Source: Bacteroides sp. CAG:1060 (GTDB lineage: Bacteria; Bacteroidota; Bacteroidia; Bacteroidales; UBA932). From it: a stretch of 29,486 nt of DNA. The position numbers were made by a program, and so were the translations under genes. Every line of letters begins with the position of its first letter. Positions within the stretch are counted from its first letter, which is position 1. This document shows positions 8,073-17,819 of this stretch, in pieces. The notes beneath the pieces were generated by a model. That model saw only the letters and a list, made by a program, of their open reading frames with translations. It did not search any database and was not told the origin of the DNA. The stretch covers positions 54,667 through 84,152 of the forward strand of contig HF986319.1 in the NCBI GenBank assembly GCA_000432655.1, given 5' to 3'.

Positions 8073-11000
8073 TTAATAACAGTTAGGCGCTCTAGGCGTT
8101 GGTTTGTAGTCCAACATAGGATCTCCTGCCGAATGGCTCTTTGCAATAGGTGAGCCGAGTTTAAGAGTCCGATAAGGCGTGTGGATCACTCTGGTCCAAC
8201 TTCCGAATTTCAAGGTGACTACCTCTTCTTTAAGTTCTCCGATGACAGCGACCTGTATTTCTTCTGCCTCTGCTCCGCGACCAAGCGTGAAATGCTGCCC
8301 GATTCTGAGTCCATCGACATCCTTAATCACTATGGTGTCGCTTCCAGCATGAGCATCTTTTAGAAGGTTTGCTGTCTTCTGGATTCTGAAATCCTTGATA
8401 TTGTCATCAGAATCTACTCCGTCAGGGTATCTTCCCGCACTGAGATTCGCGGATAACATCACAGGAGAATTAGGGTCTTCAAATCTTCTGTTCGGTGTCT
8501 TCTCCGGTACGGTAAGGTGCACATAGTTGCCGTATTCGTCAAGTCCAGACTGTCCATGGAAGCCTTCTGAAAGCATAGGATTGACAACAGAACCCCAGTT
8601 TAAGGCATCTACCACGCGACCTTCATTGTCGTACAGCGTCATGTTTCCGCGAATGCCGAGTGTTGGACCTCCGAAATACTGGTCCGGCTCTATTTCATCT
8701 ACATAGCCGGCAGTCTTCACGTTGCTGTTCATTATGACTTCCTCTATCTGATGATTGCGTTTGAGCGGCTCGGAAAGCATAATCTCGTAGCAAAGAGCGA
8801 GTACGGGCTCGTTGGAGTAGTGATCATATTTCGTGGCTGGTGTGAAGCATATACCTGTTCCTCTGCTGCTGAACGGAATATTGGCAGAATGGTCAAATTT
8901 GAGCGGCTCCTTTATCGTGAGTCCTGTTCCAGCCTCTTCAATGCTCATAGGACCTTGTGATGGAGAAATGCTTGACGCTGTACCGACGGCAGTGACTGTA
9001 ACATACTCAATCCCATGACCTTCGCTATCGATATCAAGTCTAATGACGTCGCCCACTGAAATGTCGTCTACTGAAGACACTTTTATATTCGTGTCTCCTT
9101 TTTTTGCATCATAGGCAAGCCATGCCTGAACTCCAGGCTTTCCTATTTCTGTCACAGTGACTACTTCGTATTCGGCTTTCTGAGCCGTAGGGGCAGGGAA
9201 TTTGGCTCCATATCCTATAGCCAGTTTGTCTCCGACTTTGACTCCGGTCATGGATTCTACCGGAATATTGTTTGACCCGGCTGGAATCTTTATGACAGGG
9301 CCGTCCGGCAGAGGCTGCCAGATAGTTGTCGGCTTGCCCAATTCGTTTACTACTCTGCCATAGATAGGCGGCGTTGTAGCATTTTCTTTGTCAGGGTTCT
9401 TGATGGATGTGATAGTGAGCCTTTCTGCCTTTGAGCCGCTTCCAATGACGATTTCGTCACCTACATTCATCCCTTCAGTGCTCCTTACGTATATGGTTTT
9501 GTCCCCTTTGGAAGCATTGACGGCAAGTCCTGACGTAGAGAGGCCTAAGAGATAGAAACTTCCCGGGGCCAGTTTTGTGCCCTTGTTGATGGTTATTGTA
9601 TTAAATATAGGAAGAGTGGCTTCATGAACCACAAGTTCCCATCCGGAAATGTCAACAGGGTTCGCACTGGTGTTGTAGAGCTCAATGAAAGAGTTGGTGT
9701 GGTTGGTGCCATCACTTACTCTGAATTCATTGATACGAACATCCGGAACGTTTCTAACTTTCTGGACAGTGCTTTCGCTCTTCAACTCGCCATTGGAAGT
9801 CCACCTGGCAATGGCGACGAGATCTCCGTTGAATGATTTCTTTCCAGAAGTTACAGTGAACGGCACAACTACCGTTTGCCCTGGTAGTATTTCATAATTG
9901 ATTCTTTTAACACTGTCGTCTGTACCCCTTACAAAGCTTTTCCATGATTTCGGCGCTTCGATATTTAGTTCCAAATCGGATATGGAGGCTCCTGTAGTGT
10001 TGACAAATTTGACATTTACGGAGCCGTTGCGCATTGGAGAGAATGTCTGGAGTCCATTCGGCTCGGATGTCTTGTCTGAAGCACTGATGGAGAGTCGCTG
10101 CACGTCATATCTTGCTGCGACGATGTTGGCCTGAATAGCTTGGTTGGTCTCAGCGGTAGGGTATGTGCCCGGAGCAGTCATCGCGCCTTCGTAGAAAGTA
10201 CCGGACGAGTAGTTGTTGTTGTCTCCTCCGTTACCAAGTACGATGGCACCTTGCTTCCTCATTACGTCATAGCTGTGTCTCTCATTCTGGAGTCGTATCC
10301 CGTCGTAGAAAGTCTTGAGCTCGCCTTCTTGGGCATTGCCTCCCATAGTGCGCCAATGCATTGGTTTGCCGTCTGCCATGGCGGTCACAAAGCGCCAATT
10401 GATGCTCTCAAGAGTTTCGCAATACTTGTCGTTTGGGTCAGGATTGACGCATCCGATAAGATTGTTTTCCTGATCGGTCATAATCCATGGCCCTGGGGCT
10501 TCCCCATGGAACCAGAGAGGTTGGTTGCCGTAATAGGTGGTTTCCATGGTACCGTCACCGTCATCACGTGAGTCTGTCTCGGCATTGCCGTAGTCGAAGC
10601 AACATCCAGAGTTATAATGATGCCCGTTGATTACCCAATACTGCCCTTCTGCCTGATCGTCAACGGCTACACCGTGTGTGTCGTTTTGCCTCAATCCCAT
10701 GCCTGGTATGAAGTACACTCCATAAACTTTGTGACCGGACAGAGTTACAGGAGCCATGTCTGCAATCGGAAGTGTGTTGAATCCTCCGAGTGCGGCGCCT
10801 ATGAATGCTCCGCGTGGAGCTTGCTCAAGGTGATTGCCTTTACCGGACTGGTCGTATATAATGGTGATCCAGCATGTGGTTCCAGCACAGAACTTGTCCT
10901 GAGCCTCAGCATCGGCATAGCCCCCTGGGTCTAGTTCTGAAGGGGGCACTACTCCGATGTCAAGCGTTTTCCTGTCGGATTCCCTCATCACTTGATATAG

Positions 11001-11216
11001 CGGACCATCATAAGATGCATAGAGAGCTCTTGTGGAACTGTGCGCAGCAACGCAGGGTGTTCCTGATTTGGCGTATATATCACATGGACCCTCTGGTCTT
11101 GACTGAAGAGGCTTGTTGTCAGTTCCGATGGCCAGAGCGCTCAGCAGTGCTGCTGGAATTGCTATTGATGATATGAGGGATACGGTAAATAATGTTTTCT
11201 TTGTCATAGATGCCAT
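8073..11216 (-). CDS. GH54 alpha-L-arabinofuranosidase with NEW3-like, lamin-tail-like and small beta-repeat regions
   Basis: Secreted 1047-residue enzyme that should release alpha-L-arabinofuranosyl units from arabinan or arabinoxylan. Residues about 43-378 match the GH54 catalytic domain (GPCDIYAKSGTPCVAAHS, IIYDQSGKGNHL). By alignment from memory with Aspergillus AkAbfB (Glu221, Asp297, Cys176-Cys177), the nucleophile is Glu250 in WIMTDQENN, the acid/base is Asp332 in LGNGGDNNN, and the vicinal cysteine pair is 205-206 in GCCFDYGNAE. After it come a NEW3-like beta-sandwich (about 390-475), a lamin-tail-like start (RINEF 494-498, FIELYNTSANPVDISGWELV), and about four copies of a small motif (GDxxIxVxsxxgixVGDxIxIG) near 568-606, 640-690, 702-745 and 950-995; lamin-tail-like strands reappear near 857-943. 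The fungal partner domain CBM42 is absent. Residues 1-30 are a signal/anchor. The start overlaps the esterase stop by one base. Confidence 0.92.
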   Translation of the reverse strand: MASMTKKTLFTVSLISSIAIPAALLSALAIGTDNKPLQSRPEGPCDIYAKSGTPCVAAHSSTRALYASYDGPLYQVMRESDRKTLDIGVVPPSELDPGGYADAEAQDKFCAGTTCWITIIYDQSGKGNHLEQAPRGAFIGAALGGFNTLPIADMAPVTLSGHKVYGVYFIPGMGLRQNDTHGVAVDDQAEGQYWVINGHHYNSGCCFDYGNAETDSRDDGDGTMETTYYGNQPLWFHGEAPGPWIMTDQENNLIGCVNPDPNDKYCETLESINWRFVTAMADGKPMHWRTMGGNAQEGELKTFYDGIRLQNERHSYDVMRKQGAIVLGNGGDNNNYSSGTFYEGAMTAPGTYPTAETNQAIQANIVAARYDVQRLSISASDKTSEPNGLQTFSPMRNGSVNVKFVNTTGASISDLELNIEAPKSWKSFVRGTDDSVKRINYEILPGQTVVVPFTVTSGKKSFNGDLVAIARWTSNGELKSESTVQKVRNVPDVRINEFRVSDGTNHTNSFIELYNTSANPVDISGWELVVHEATLPIFNTITINKGTKLAPGSFYLLGLSTSGLAVNASKGDKTIYVRSTEGMNVGDEIVIGSGSKAERLTITSIKNPDKENATTPPIYGRVVNELGKPTTIWQPLPDGPVIKIPAGSNNIPVESMTGVKVGDKLAIGYGAKFPAPTAQKAEYEVVTVTEIGKPGVQAWLAYDAKKGDTNIKVSSVDDISVGDVIRLDIDSEGHGIEYVTVTAVGTASSISPSQGPMSIEEAGTGLTIKEPLKFDHSANIPFSSRGTGICFTPATKYDHYSNEPVLALCYEIMLSEPLKRNHQIEEVIMNSNVKTAGYVDEIEPDQYFGGPTLGIRGNMTLYDNEGRVVDALNWGSVVNPMLSEGFHGQSGLDEYGNYVHLTVPEKTPNRRFEDPNSPVMLSANLSAGRYPDGVDSDDNIKDFRIQKTANLLKDAHAGSDTIVIKDVDGLRIGQHFTLGRGAEAEEIQVAVIGELKEEVVTLKFGSWTRVIHTPYRTLKLGSPIAKSHSAGDPMLDYKPTPRAPNCY

Positions 11217-12838
11217 TATTTGATATCTGTAAGTCCGTAGAGCTCTTTCACATCGTCATTGTTGTATCTGATGTAACATTTGTTGTCAAATATCATCGTG
11301 GCCTGCTTGTCGGATGTGAAAGGAATCCACTCCGGAAGGCCTTTGGTATTAGGGTTTCCTGTCTTGACGAAAGAAATCCATGCTGAACTCATCAGGTCCT
11401 CCAATATGTGCGCTTCAGGAGTATTTCCTGTCATTTCGCTCTGAAGCATGACATTATTCATCATGAAAGGCAGTTCCATGCCATGTGAGGCGCCAAGATA
11501 GTTTGTTTCAGGCTTCCATGTGAAGAGATATGAATATACTGGAGCTCCGTTCTGGTCGCTTTTAAGGCATGACTGTCTTATGGCTGAGGCTGTGAACATG
11601 AGATCAATGGATACCATCTCGCGAGGCGTTTTGTCCGGGTAGACTCTCTTGAATGTCTCAATGTATTTTTCCGTACCATTTCCGTATTTCTTGGTAAGAA
11701 TTTCAATGGCTTCCTGCTCTGTGAGCGGAGTATTCTCAAACGAGAACTCATTGAAGTCTGTTCCAATGATGACAGGGATGTCCTTGCTGATTTCCGGAGC
11801 TGTTGGGGCAAAAGGATGACGAGGGAGGATGACTCCGTCCACAACAGGAGAGCCAAGAAGTCTAAGTCCGGAAATAGGGCTGTCTGCCACTTTATTTGAC
11901 CTCTCGTATGCGGCGAGCAGTTCCTCGTAGGTGTACTGCTTTGCTTTTTCTGGATTGGCTGCGGTCAACCCGAGTTCTTTAGCGAATCTTAGACCTGCAG
12001 GACGAGTTGTCTCTGGAAGAGATTGTTTTATTGTAGATCCACTCTGTATAATGGCTTTATGGAAGAGTCCGTGGGCTGACGGCATGGCTAAAAGGGTGCT
12101 CACTTTTCCGCCGCCTCCCGATTGTCCGGCAATAGTTACATTGGATGGGTCGCCTCCGAAATACTCGATGTTGTCCCTGACCCACTCAAGGGCTTTGACA
12201 ATGTCCTGAAGTCCAAGGTTTACGGAGTTCTCGAAGCATCCTCCGAGCCCTGAAAGATCGACGAAACCGAGTAGGTTCAGTCGATGGTTGAGTGTGATGG
12301 TGACTATGTCGCCTTTTTCTGCAAGTGCGCGTCCTTCATAGCAAGGAAGATCATGCCCTGAACCTGTAGAATATCCTCCTCCATGTATCCATACGAATAC
12401 AGGACGTTTTTTCCCATCATTAAGTCCTTTGGTCCACACATTCAGAACAAGGCATCCTTCTTCGTCCATTGGTTCCCTGACAAACTGGTTGCCGAACGCA
12501 TAATCGGTCTGTTGGTTGCCTGGCCAGTCGAAAGTCTGACTCTGCGGTGCTTTCGGTCCGTAGAGACGACATTTCAGTATTCCTTCATGCTTGTCTGGTG
12601 CTACAGGTGGCATAAATCTTTCGGCCTTGGCATATTGAATTCCTTTGAATGTAAATATGTCTCCGTCTTTGTAGCCCTGTACATCACCATATTTGGTATG
12701 TGTGATAGTGGTTTGGTCGGTGACGCACACTCTGTCGTAAGGGTTCTGCACCGTCATTTGTCCAATTTCTCTTTTGGAGATATTTGTGCATGATGCGATG
12801 ATGGCAACGCTTGCCAATAAATAAATGGATTTGTTCAT
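11216..12838 (-). CDS. Type-B carboxylesterase, lipoprotein (first gene of the esterase-GH54 operon)
   Basis: Alpha/beta-hydrolase of the carboxylesterase type B family (540 residues, normal length). The oxyanion-hole motif HGGG is at 152-155, the nucleophile elbow GQSGGG has Ser240, and the likely triad partners are Glu364 (DFNEF) and His452 (ASHGMELPF). N-terminal MNKSIYLLASVAIIASC is a lipoprotein signal with Cys17, so the enzyme is probably held at the cell envelope. It is translationally coupled to the GH54 gene (TAATG overlap) and diverges from susC. Within this locus it probably removes acyl groups (acetyl or feruloyl) that block arabinose-containing side chains; that substrate is inferred from context only. 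Confidence 0.9.
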   Translation of the reverse strand: MNKSIYLLASVAIIASCTNISKREIGQMTVQNPYDRVCVTDQTTITHTKYGDVQGYKDGDIFTFKGIQYAKAERFMPPVAPDKHEGILKCRLYGPKAPQSQTFDWPGNQQTDYAFGNQFVREPMDEEGCLVLNVWTKGLNDGKKRPVFVWIHGGGYSTGSGHDLPCYEGRALAEKGDIVTITLNHRLNLLGFVDLSGLGGCFENSVNLGLQDIVKALEWVRDNIEYFGGDPSNVTIAGQSGGGGKVSTLLAMPSAHGLFHKAIIQSGSTIKQSLPETTRPAGLRFAKELGLTAANPEKAKQYTYEELLAAYERSNKVADSPISGLRLLGSPVVDGVILPRHPFAPTAPEISKDIPVIIGTDFNEFSFENTPLTEQEAIEILTKKYGNGTEKYIETFKRVYPDKTPREMVSIDLMFTASAIRQSCLKSDQNGAPVYSYLFTWKPETNYLGASHGMELPFMMNNVMLQSEMTGNTPEAHILEDLMSSAWISFVKTGNPNTKGLPEWIPFTSDKQATMIFDNKCYIRYNNDDVKELYGLTDIK

Positions 12839-12876
12839 TTGTTTTAATTTTGATTACCAATTACGTTATATTCCAT

Positions 12877-12891
12877 GTACCACATGGTGAC
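12877..12891. promoter_or_regulatory. Imperfect palindrome in the esterase/susC intergenic region
   Basis: GTACCACATGGTGAC contains the inverted repeat ACCA-CA-TGGT with partly symmetric flanks. It abuts the esterase -7 box candidate, where a regulator could bind. No second copy is seen in the intergenic region. Confidence 0.25.
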
Positions 12892-12898
12892 AAATTTA
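12891..12898 (-). promoter_or_regulatory. Candidate -7 box of the esterase-GH54 operon
   Basis: Minus-strand TAAATTTG matches TAnnTTTG, 52 bases before the esterase start. No TTTG is found at -33, as is common for activator-dependent promoters, and the area is AT-rich. Confidence 0.35.
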
Positions 12899-13018
12899 AA
12901 TATTTATATGTTTTTTGCAGGTAAAATTTTTCTGTTTGGGTGTTTTATTTTGTGTTGAATAAAATAAATGATTATTCCACTTCTTAGGTAAAATAATACA
13001 CTGCAAAAAATCAAACAC

Positions 13019-13030
13019 TTTGTACCTTGC
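13019..13030 (+). promoter_or_regulatory. Weak candidate -7 region of susC
   Basis: TTTGTACCTTGC contains TACCTTG, one T short of the consensus TAnnTTTG, 67 bases before the susC ATG. No -33 element is visible. An activator-dependent promoter would be expected here. Confidence 0.25.
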
Positions 13031-13096
13031 GACCGTATTCCTGACCACACATCATAGAGAGAATACTCAAGTATGTTTAAAAAACAGTAAAACAAA

Positions 13097-16000
13097 ATGC
13101 CCAATTTATCATTTAAATCAAATGTACTTAGGACACTTATAGTAGTGGCCTTGTTTACATTTTCTGCGTTTGCGTCCAATGCGCAAGGTGTACGAGGTGT
13201 CGTAACGGATCCGGCCGGACTTCCTGTTATCGGTGCTTCTGTATTTGAAAAAGGTACCGGCAATGGTACTGTAACGGATGAGAATGGATTATATAACCTC
13301 TCGAAACTTACTTCCAGTTCCGCTGTTCTCCGATTCTCTTGTATAGGATATGTCTCCAAGGATGTTACACTCAACGGCAAGGCCGTGGTAGATGTTGTTC
13401 TTGAAGAAGACAATGAGGTTCTTGATGATGCAATTGCTATCGGATATGGTACTGTCAAGAAGAGAGATCTTACCGGTGCAGTGTCTGTAGTGAAACCGGA
13501 GGATTTCAAGAATAAGAATAATGGTTCCATCGGTGATATTCTTCAAGGTGCTGCGGCTGGCGTGAGTGTGCGCTCTACTGGAGAGATTGGAGGTACTCCT
13601 TCGATTCAGATTCGCGGAACCGGTAACCTGACCAACAATGACCCTTTGTATGTGATCGATGGTTTGCCTACTTCCAATGATATTAATTTCAATGTTAACG
13701 ATATTGAGTCTATCCAGATCCTCAAAGATGCTTCTGCGGCTGCAATCTATGGCTCAAGAGCTGCGAACGGTGTGGTAATCATCACCACCAAGAGCGGAAA
13801 GGACGGTAAGACGAAATTTGAGTTTAACTCACAGGTTTCTGTGTCTCAGTTGAAAAGGCTCAAGATGGCAAATGCAGCCGAGTGGAAGGCATACTACGAT
13901 GAGGCCTTTGATAATGCTATTGCCGAGGGAATTGAAGGCGTGACTAGCAGAATGGACCACTGGGACAATGATACCGACTGGCAGTCTGCATATTTTAAGA
14001 CCGGTGTTACTCAGAACTATGACTTGAGCATGTCCGGAGGAAGCAAGACCGGAAATTATCGTACCTCGTTCAACTATATGAATGATACAGGTACTACCAT
14101 CAACCGTTTAATGGAGCGTTACACTTTCCGTGTGAACACAAGCAGTAAACTCGGTATTTTTACGGTTGGTGAGAATATGCTTTTCGGAAGCACTTATGTA
14201 AGGAACGCTGGAGGCGGTGCTGTTCGAAAGCTGGGCGGTTCCATCGCAGATGTGGTCAGAATGATTCCGACCATTCCGGTATATGACCCGGTGAACGGCA
14301 ACGAGGGTGGTTACGGTATCGGTGATGAAATACATGCGAGAGCTCTTGGTGCCAACCCGGTGGCTCAGTCTAACAACAGGGACAGGAGTTCGGAAACGCT
14401 TTTCATCAGGGGAACAGCATTTGCCGAAGCCAATATCTTTCCATGGCTGAAATACAAACTTAATGTAGGTCTTGATATCTCTGATAATATTGTAAACTCA
14501 TGGACATCAGGATATACCGTTGCCCTTAACTCTGCCTCAGGATCAAGTTCGGCTACGGCTTCCCACTCACGAAACAATACTTTACTTGTAGAGAATACGC
14601 TTTCTTTCGACAAGGAATTTGGAAAGAATAAAGTAAATGCAATAGTCGGTACTACATACCAGCACACCAATTTCCAGACAAGCAGTGCTACACAGCAGAA
14701 CCTGATAACTACTGCCAGCGGTGAGTTCCTTACCACTGTATCTGCCGGAACCTCAAATGCGTCCGCTTCAGGAAACCGATATGAGGCTGCACTTATTTCA
14801 TACCTCGGACGTTTGAACTACGACTTTGATGGCAAATATCTTTTCTCTGCAACCGGACGTATGGATGGTTCTTCAAGATTTGCAGCTGGATATCGCTGGG
14901 GTTTCTTCCCGTCAGTGTCTGCTGCATGGCGAATCAGCAAAGAGAAATTCTTCAATGTCGGCTGGGTCGATGATCTGAAGATTCGTGCAAACTGGGGAAA
15001 TCTCGGTAGTCAGAATGTAGGTTATTATGATTACCAGATGTATATCAACAACTACGCCCAGTATTTGTTCAGCGGTGGACAGGGAGATATTACTCATGGT
15101 CAGACTATGGTGAAACTCTCTAACCAAAATCTTACCTGGGAAAGACTTGAACAGATAAATGCCGGTGTGGACCTTTCTGTTCTCAACAACAGATTACAGA
15201 TGAGCGCCGAGTACTTCAATTCTACTTCTCATGATGTGCTTACCGCACTCAATCTTCTTGGTACAACCGGTAATGGCGGTGGAAACCCTTTTGTCAATGC
15301 TGCTTCCATCCGCAACAGCGGTTTTGAGTTCAATGTTACATGGAGAGACCAGCCTAACAAGGACTTCTCGTACTCTGTATCTGCCAACTTGAGCCATACT
15401 GCCAACAAACTTCTTGGTTTCGGCTACGGAAAGACAGAACAATACACTGACTATACCACAACGAGAGTCGGCGATCCTATAGGTATGTTCTATATGATCA
15501 AGACTTTAGGTATCTTCCAGTCTCAAGAAGAGGTTGATAGTTATGTCGGAGCAAACGGAAAACCTATCCAGCCAAACGCCAAGCCTGGTGATCTCAAGTA
15601 TGCAGATGCCAACAATGACGGTGTCATCACTACGGATGACCGTGTTGTCGCCGGCAACCCGTGGGCAAAGCTTGAAGCCGGCATCAACTTCTCGGCCAGC
15701 TATAAGAATTGGGACTTTGGTCTCATTGGATTCGGAAAATTCGGTAATAAAGCTTTCAACTTCAACCGTTGGTACATGGAAGGCTTCCAGGACTGCAATG
15801 GTGCTCCGAAGAACTATGACTACTGGAGACCGGACAACAAGGGAGCGAAGAATCCGAGACTGCTTTACGGTGACGAGAGAAATGTATATACCTATATTGA
15901 CAGATGGCTTGAAGATGGATCATTCTTTAAAATCAGTTCAATTTCAGTAGGATATACTCTTAAAGTCCCTGCACTGCAGAAGTATTTCGAAAGCATTCAC

Positions 16001-16150
16001 TTTACCCTTACAGGTCAGAATCTGATCACATTCACCAAGTATAGCGGATATGACCCTGACTTCCAGGGAACCCTATTTGAGCCTGGAATGGATTTCTGTA
16101 CATACCCTTCTCCGCGGTCTGTTATTTTCTCTATAAATGCTAAATTCTAA
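13097..16150 (+). CDS. SusC/RagA-family TonB-dependent outer-membrane transporter
   Basis: Outer-membrane importer (1017 residues) that moves glycan oligosaccharides into the periplasm using TonB energy. A signal peptide (about 1-29, ending FASNAQ) precedes a carboxypeptidase-like beta-sandwich (GVVTDPAGLPVIGASVFEKG). The TonB-box/plug junction is AIAIGYGTVKKRDLTGAV, and the SusC signature is DIESIQILKDASAAAIYGSR...VIITTKSGK. The chain ends SVIFSINAKF with a terminal Phe, as for barrels. The SusD gene follows after 12 bases. It diverges from the esterase-GH54 operon. Gene content of the locus points to arabino-oligosaccharides as cargo. Confidence 0.96.
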   Translation: MPNLSFKSNVLRTLIVVALFTFSAFASNAQGVRGVVTDPAGLPVIGASVFEKGTGNGTVTDENGLYNLSKLTSSSAVLRFSCIGYVSKDVTLNGKAVVDVVLEEDNEVLDDAIAIGYGTVKKRDLTGAVSVVKPEDFKNKNNGSIGDILQGAAAGVSVRSTGEIGGTPSIQIRGTGNLTNNDPLYVIDGLPTSNDINFNVNDIESIQILKDASAAAIYGSRAANGVVIITTKSGKDGKTKFEFNSQVSVSQLKRLKMANAAEWKAYYDEAFDNAIAEGIEGVTSRMDHWDNDTDWQSAYFKTGVTQNYDLSMSGGSKTGNYRTSFNYMNDTGTTINRLMERYTFRVNTSSKLGIFTVGENMLFGSTYVRNAGGGAVRKLGGSIADVVRMIPTIPVYDPVNGNEGGYGIGDEIHARALGANPVAQSNNRDRSSETLFIRGTAFAEANIFPWLKYKLNVGLDISDNIVNSWTSGYTVALNSASGSSSATASHSRNNTLLVENTLSFDKEFGKNKVNAIVGTTYQHTNFQTSSATQQNLITTASGEFLTTVSAGTSNASASGNRYEAALISYLGRLNYDFDGKYLFSATGRMDGSSRFAAGYRWGFFPSVSAAWRISKEKFFNVGWVDDLKIRANWGNLGSQNVGYYDYQMYINNYAQYLFSGGQGDITHGQTMVKLSNQNLTWERLEQINAGVDLSVLNNRLQMSAEYFNSTSHDVLTALNLLGTTGNGGGNPFVNAASIRNSGFEFNVTWRDQPNKDFSYSVSANLSHTANKLLGFGYGKTEQYTDYTTTRVGDPIGMFYMIKTLGIFQSQEEVDSYVGANGKPIQPNAKPGDLKYADANNDGVITTDDRVVAGNPWAKLEAGINFSASYKNWDFGLIGFGKFGNKAFNFNRWYMEGFQDCNGAPKNYDYWRPDNKGAKNPRLLYGDERNVYTYIDRWLEDGSFFKISSISVGYTLKVPALQKYFESIHFTLTGQNLITFTKYSGYDPDFQGTLFEPGMDFCTYPSPRSVIFSINAKF

Positions 16151-16162
16151 TAAGGACAAGAA

Positions 16163-17725
16163 ATGAAAAAGATATATATATCAATAATTGTTGCCTTTAC
16201 CGTTGTCGGAACGTCCTGCTCCCCGAGTCTTTTGGATTTAAACAATCCAAATGCTCTCGTGGCAGAGAACTCATGGAATACTCAAAAGGACGTGGAGGCC
16301 GGACTGGTAGGCGTATATCATACTCTTTATAACTGCTATTGGAACAGTTTCAATGCGTTTCAGCTTTCAGGACAGTCTGATGAATTCTATTCTCTTTCTC
16401 CTGATGCCGACCTTGCCAGTTATGTCAATCTCAAGTATACCAATTACGACCAGAGATGGAATATCAACTCTTGGACGTATCTCTACCAGTCGGTGTTCCG
16501 CAGCAACCAGGTGATTATCTATGCTGACCGTGTGGAGTGGGAGAGTGAGGTTAAGAAGAATCAGGTTGTGGCCCAGGCTCGTGCCATGAGAGGAATGTCA
16601 TACTACAACCTCGCTATGCTTTACAAGAAAGCTCCTATTGTGGACTGGATTTCTGCTCCTGGCGATCAGCCAAAAGAAGCTAGTTTCGAAGAACTTGTTG
16701 ATTTCATCGAAAAAGATTTTCTCTTTGCGGCCGAGAACCTTCCTGCCAAATGGCCAGAGGTCGGTCGTTTTACCAAGTGGTTTGCTTATGATTTCCTCGG
16801 CAAACTCTATATGAACTCAGGGCAGTGGGAAAAGGCTAAGGCGGCTTTCGAAAAGGTGATTGAAAGCAAACAGTTCCGTCTTGCTCCAAACTATAGCGAC
16901 AATTTCAGGCACGAAACCAACAACAACTGCGAGTCTATTTTCGAGATACAGAATTCTAACAGGAACGACACTTGGGGTGGTTTCTGGGGAATTGCCAATG
17001 ACGGTGCGGTCTGCAGTTTCACCTCTCGACGTGATGAGTTCTTTGCTCCAAGTTTTGGAGGCGGTTTCGGAGACTATAGCGTTTATGAGTGGCTCGTGGA
17101 CATGTATAAGGATGAATTGGATCGTGACGGAGGATACGATATCAGACTTCGCGACAACATCATGTATCCGGAGATGTTCGATGATTTCCCTGGTCAGGTG
17201 CTTTATCAGAAGTACACTTCATGGGATCCTTCCATCCACGGAAACCAGTGCCGTGTTCGTAAATATTGTGTGGATTATTATTCTACAGGTGCTGTGGCTC
17301 TGGGAAACAATCCTATTGATATCAGGATTCTCAGGTATGGTGAAACTCTCCTGAGCTATGCCGAGTGTCTTGTCATGGTCGGTGGTGCCAGTGCCATTCC
17401 TGAAGCTGCGTCGTATGTAAATCAGATAAGGGAACGTGTTAACCTGTACCCTCTCGATGAGAGTGTCCACAAAGATTGCCTCAATAGCGTCGATGCTTTC
17501 ATGAAAAGACTTAGGATTGAGCGTGAAAAGGAAATCTGTTTCGAGTATGACAGATTCATTGATCTTCGCAGATGGGGTCTCGGTAGCGATGACGAATATA
17601 CTGACGAAGTCAAAGCTCGTTCGACTAAGTATAAGGACAATTTCTCAAAAGGTAAGGAGTGGCTTCCGATTCCGAAATCCGATGTGGATAACAACCCTAA
17701 CCTCACCCAAAATGAAGGATATTAG
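16163..17725 (+). CDS. SusD/RagB-family surface glycan-binding lipoprotein
   Basis: Lid protein of the SusCD importer, 520 residues. The lipoprotein signal MKKIYISIIVAFTVVGTSC has its acceptor at Cys19. The family pattern is clear: early TPR-like segment VVAQARAMRGMSYYNLAMLYKKAPIV, then IRILRYGETLLSYAEC, and the C-terminal RIEREKEICFEYDRFIDLRRWG that ends most SusD proteins. It directly follows susC and is followed by a hairpin rather than by further surface glycan-binding (SusE/F-like) genes, which are missing here. Confidence 0.96.
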   Translation: MKKIYISIIVAFTVVGTSCSPSLLDLNNPNALVAENSWNTQKDVEAGLVGVYHTLYNCYWNSFNAFQLSGQSDEFYSLSPDADLASYVNLKYTNYDQRWNINSWTYLYQSVFRSNQVIIYADRVEWESEVKKNQVVAQARAMRGMSYYNLAMLYKKAPIVDWISAPGDQPKEASFEELVDFIEKDFLFAAENLPAKWPEVGRFTKWFAYDFLGKLYMNSGQWEKAKAAFEKVIESKQFRLAPNYSDNFRHETNNNCESIFEIQNSNRNDTWGGFWGIANDGAVCSFTSRRDEFFAPSFGGGFGDYSVYEWLVDMYKDELDRDGGYDIRLRDNIMYPEMFDDFPGQVLYQKYTSWDPSIHGNQCRVRKYCVDYYSTGAVALGNNPIDIRILRYGETLLSYAECLVMVGGASAIPEAASYVNQIRERVNLYPLDESVHKDCLNSVDAFMKRLRIEREKEICFEYDRFIDLRRWGLGSDDEYTDEVKARSTKYKDNFSKGKEWLPIPKSDVDNNPNLTQNEGY

Positions 17726-17748
17726 AATAGTTTAATAATTTTGTGTTA

Positions 17749-17776
17749 GTGGTGTGGGATTATTGTCCCACGCCAC
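17749..17776 (+). terminator. Strong hairpin between susD and the regulator gene
   Basis: An 11-bp stem GTGGTGTGGGA / TCCCACGCCAC (one G-T pair) with six-base loop TTATTG, 23 bases after the susD stop. The following tract GATTATTTG is only moderately T-rich, so it may act as a partial terminator or an mRNA 3'-end stabiliser for susCD. Confidence 0.65.
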
Positions 17777-17785
17777 GATTATTTG

Positions 17786-17793
17786 TATATTTG
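17786..17793 (+). promoter_or_regulatory. Candidate -7 box of the regulator gene
   Basis: TATATTTG fits TAnnTTTG; ATTG (17762-17765, one base off TTTG) lies 20 bases upstream, inside the susD hairpin loop. The box is 26 bases before ATG 17820 and favours this start over the in-frame ATG 17754, which lies within the hairpin. Confidence 0.45.
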
Positions 17794-17819
17794 TCTCCAT
17801 ACGAACCCTGATTATTAAT

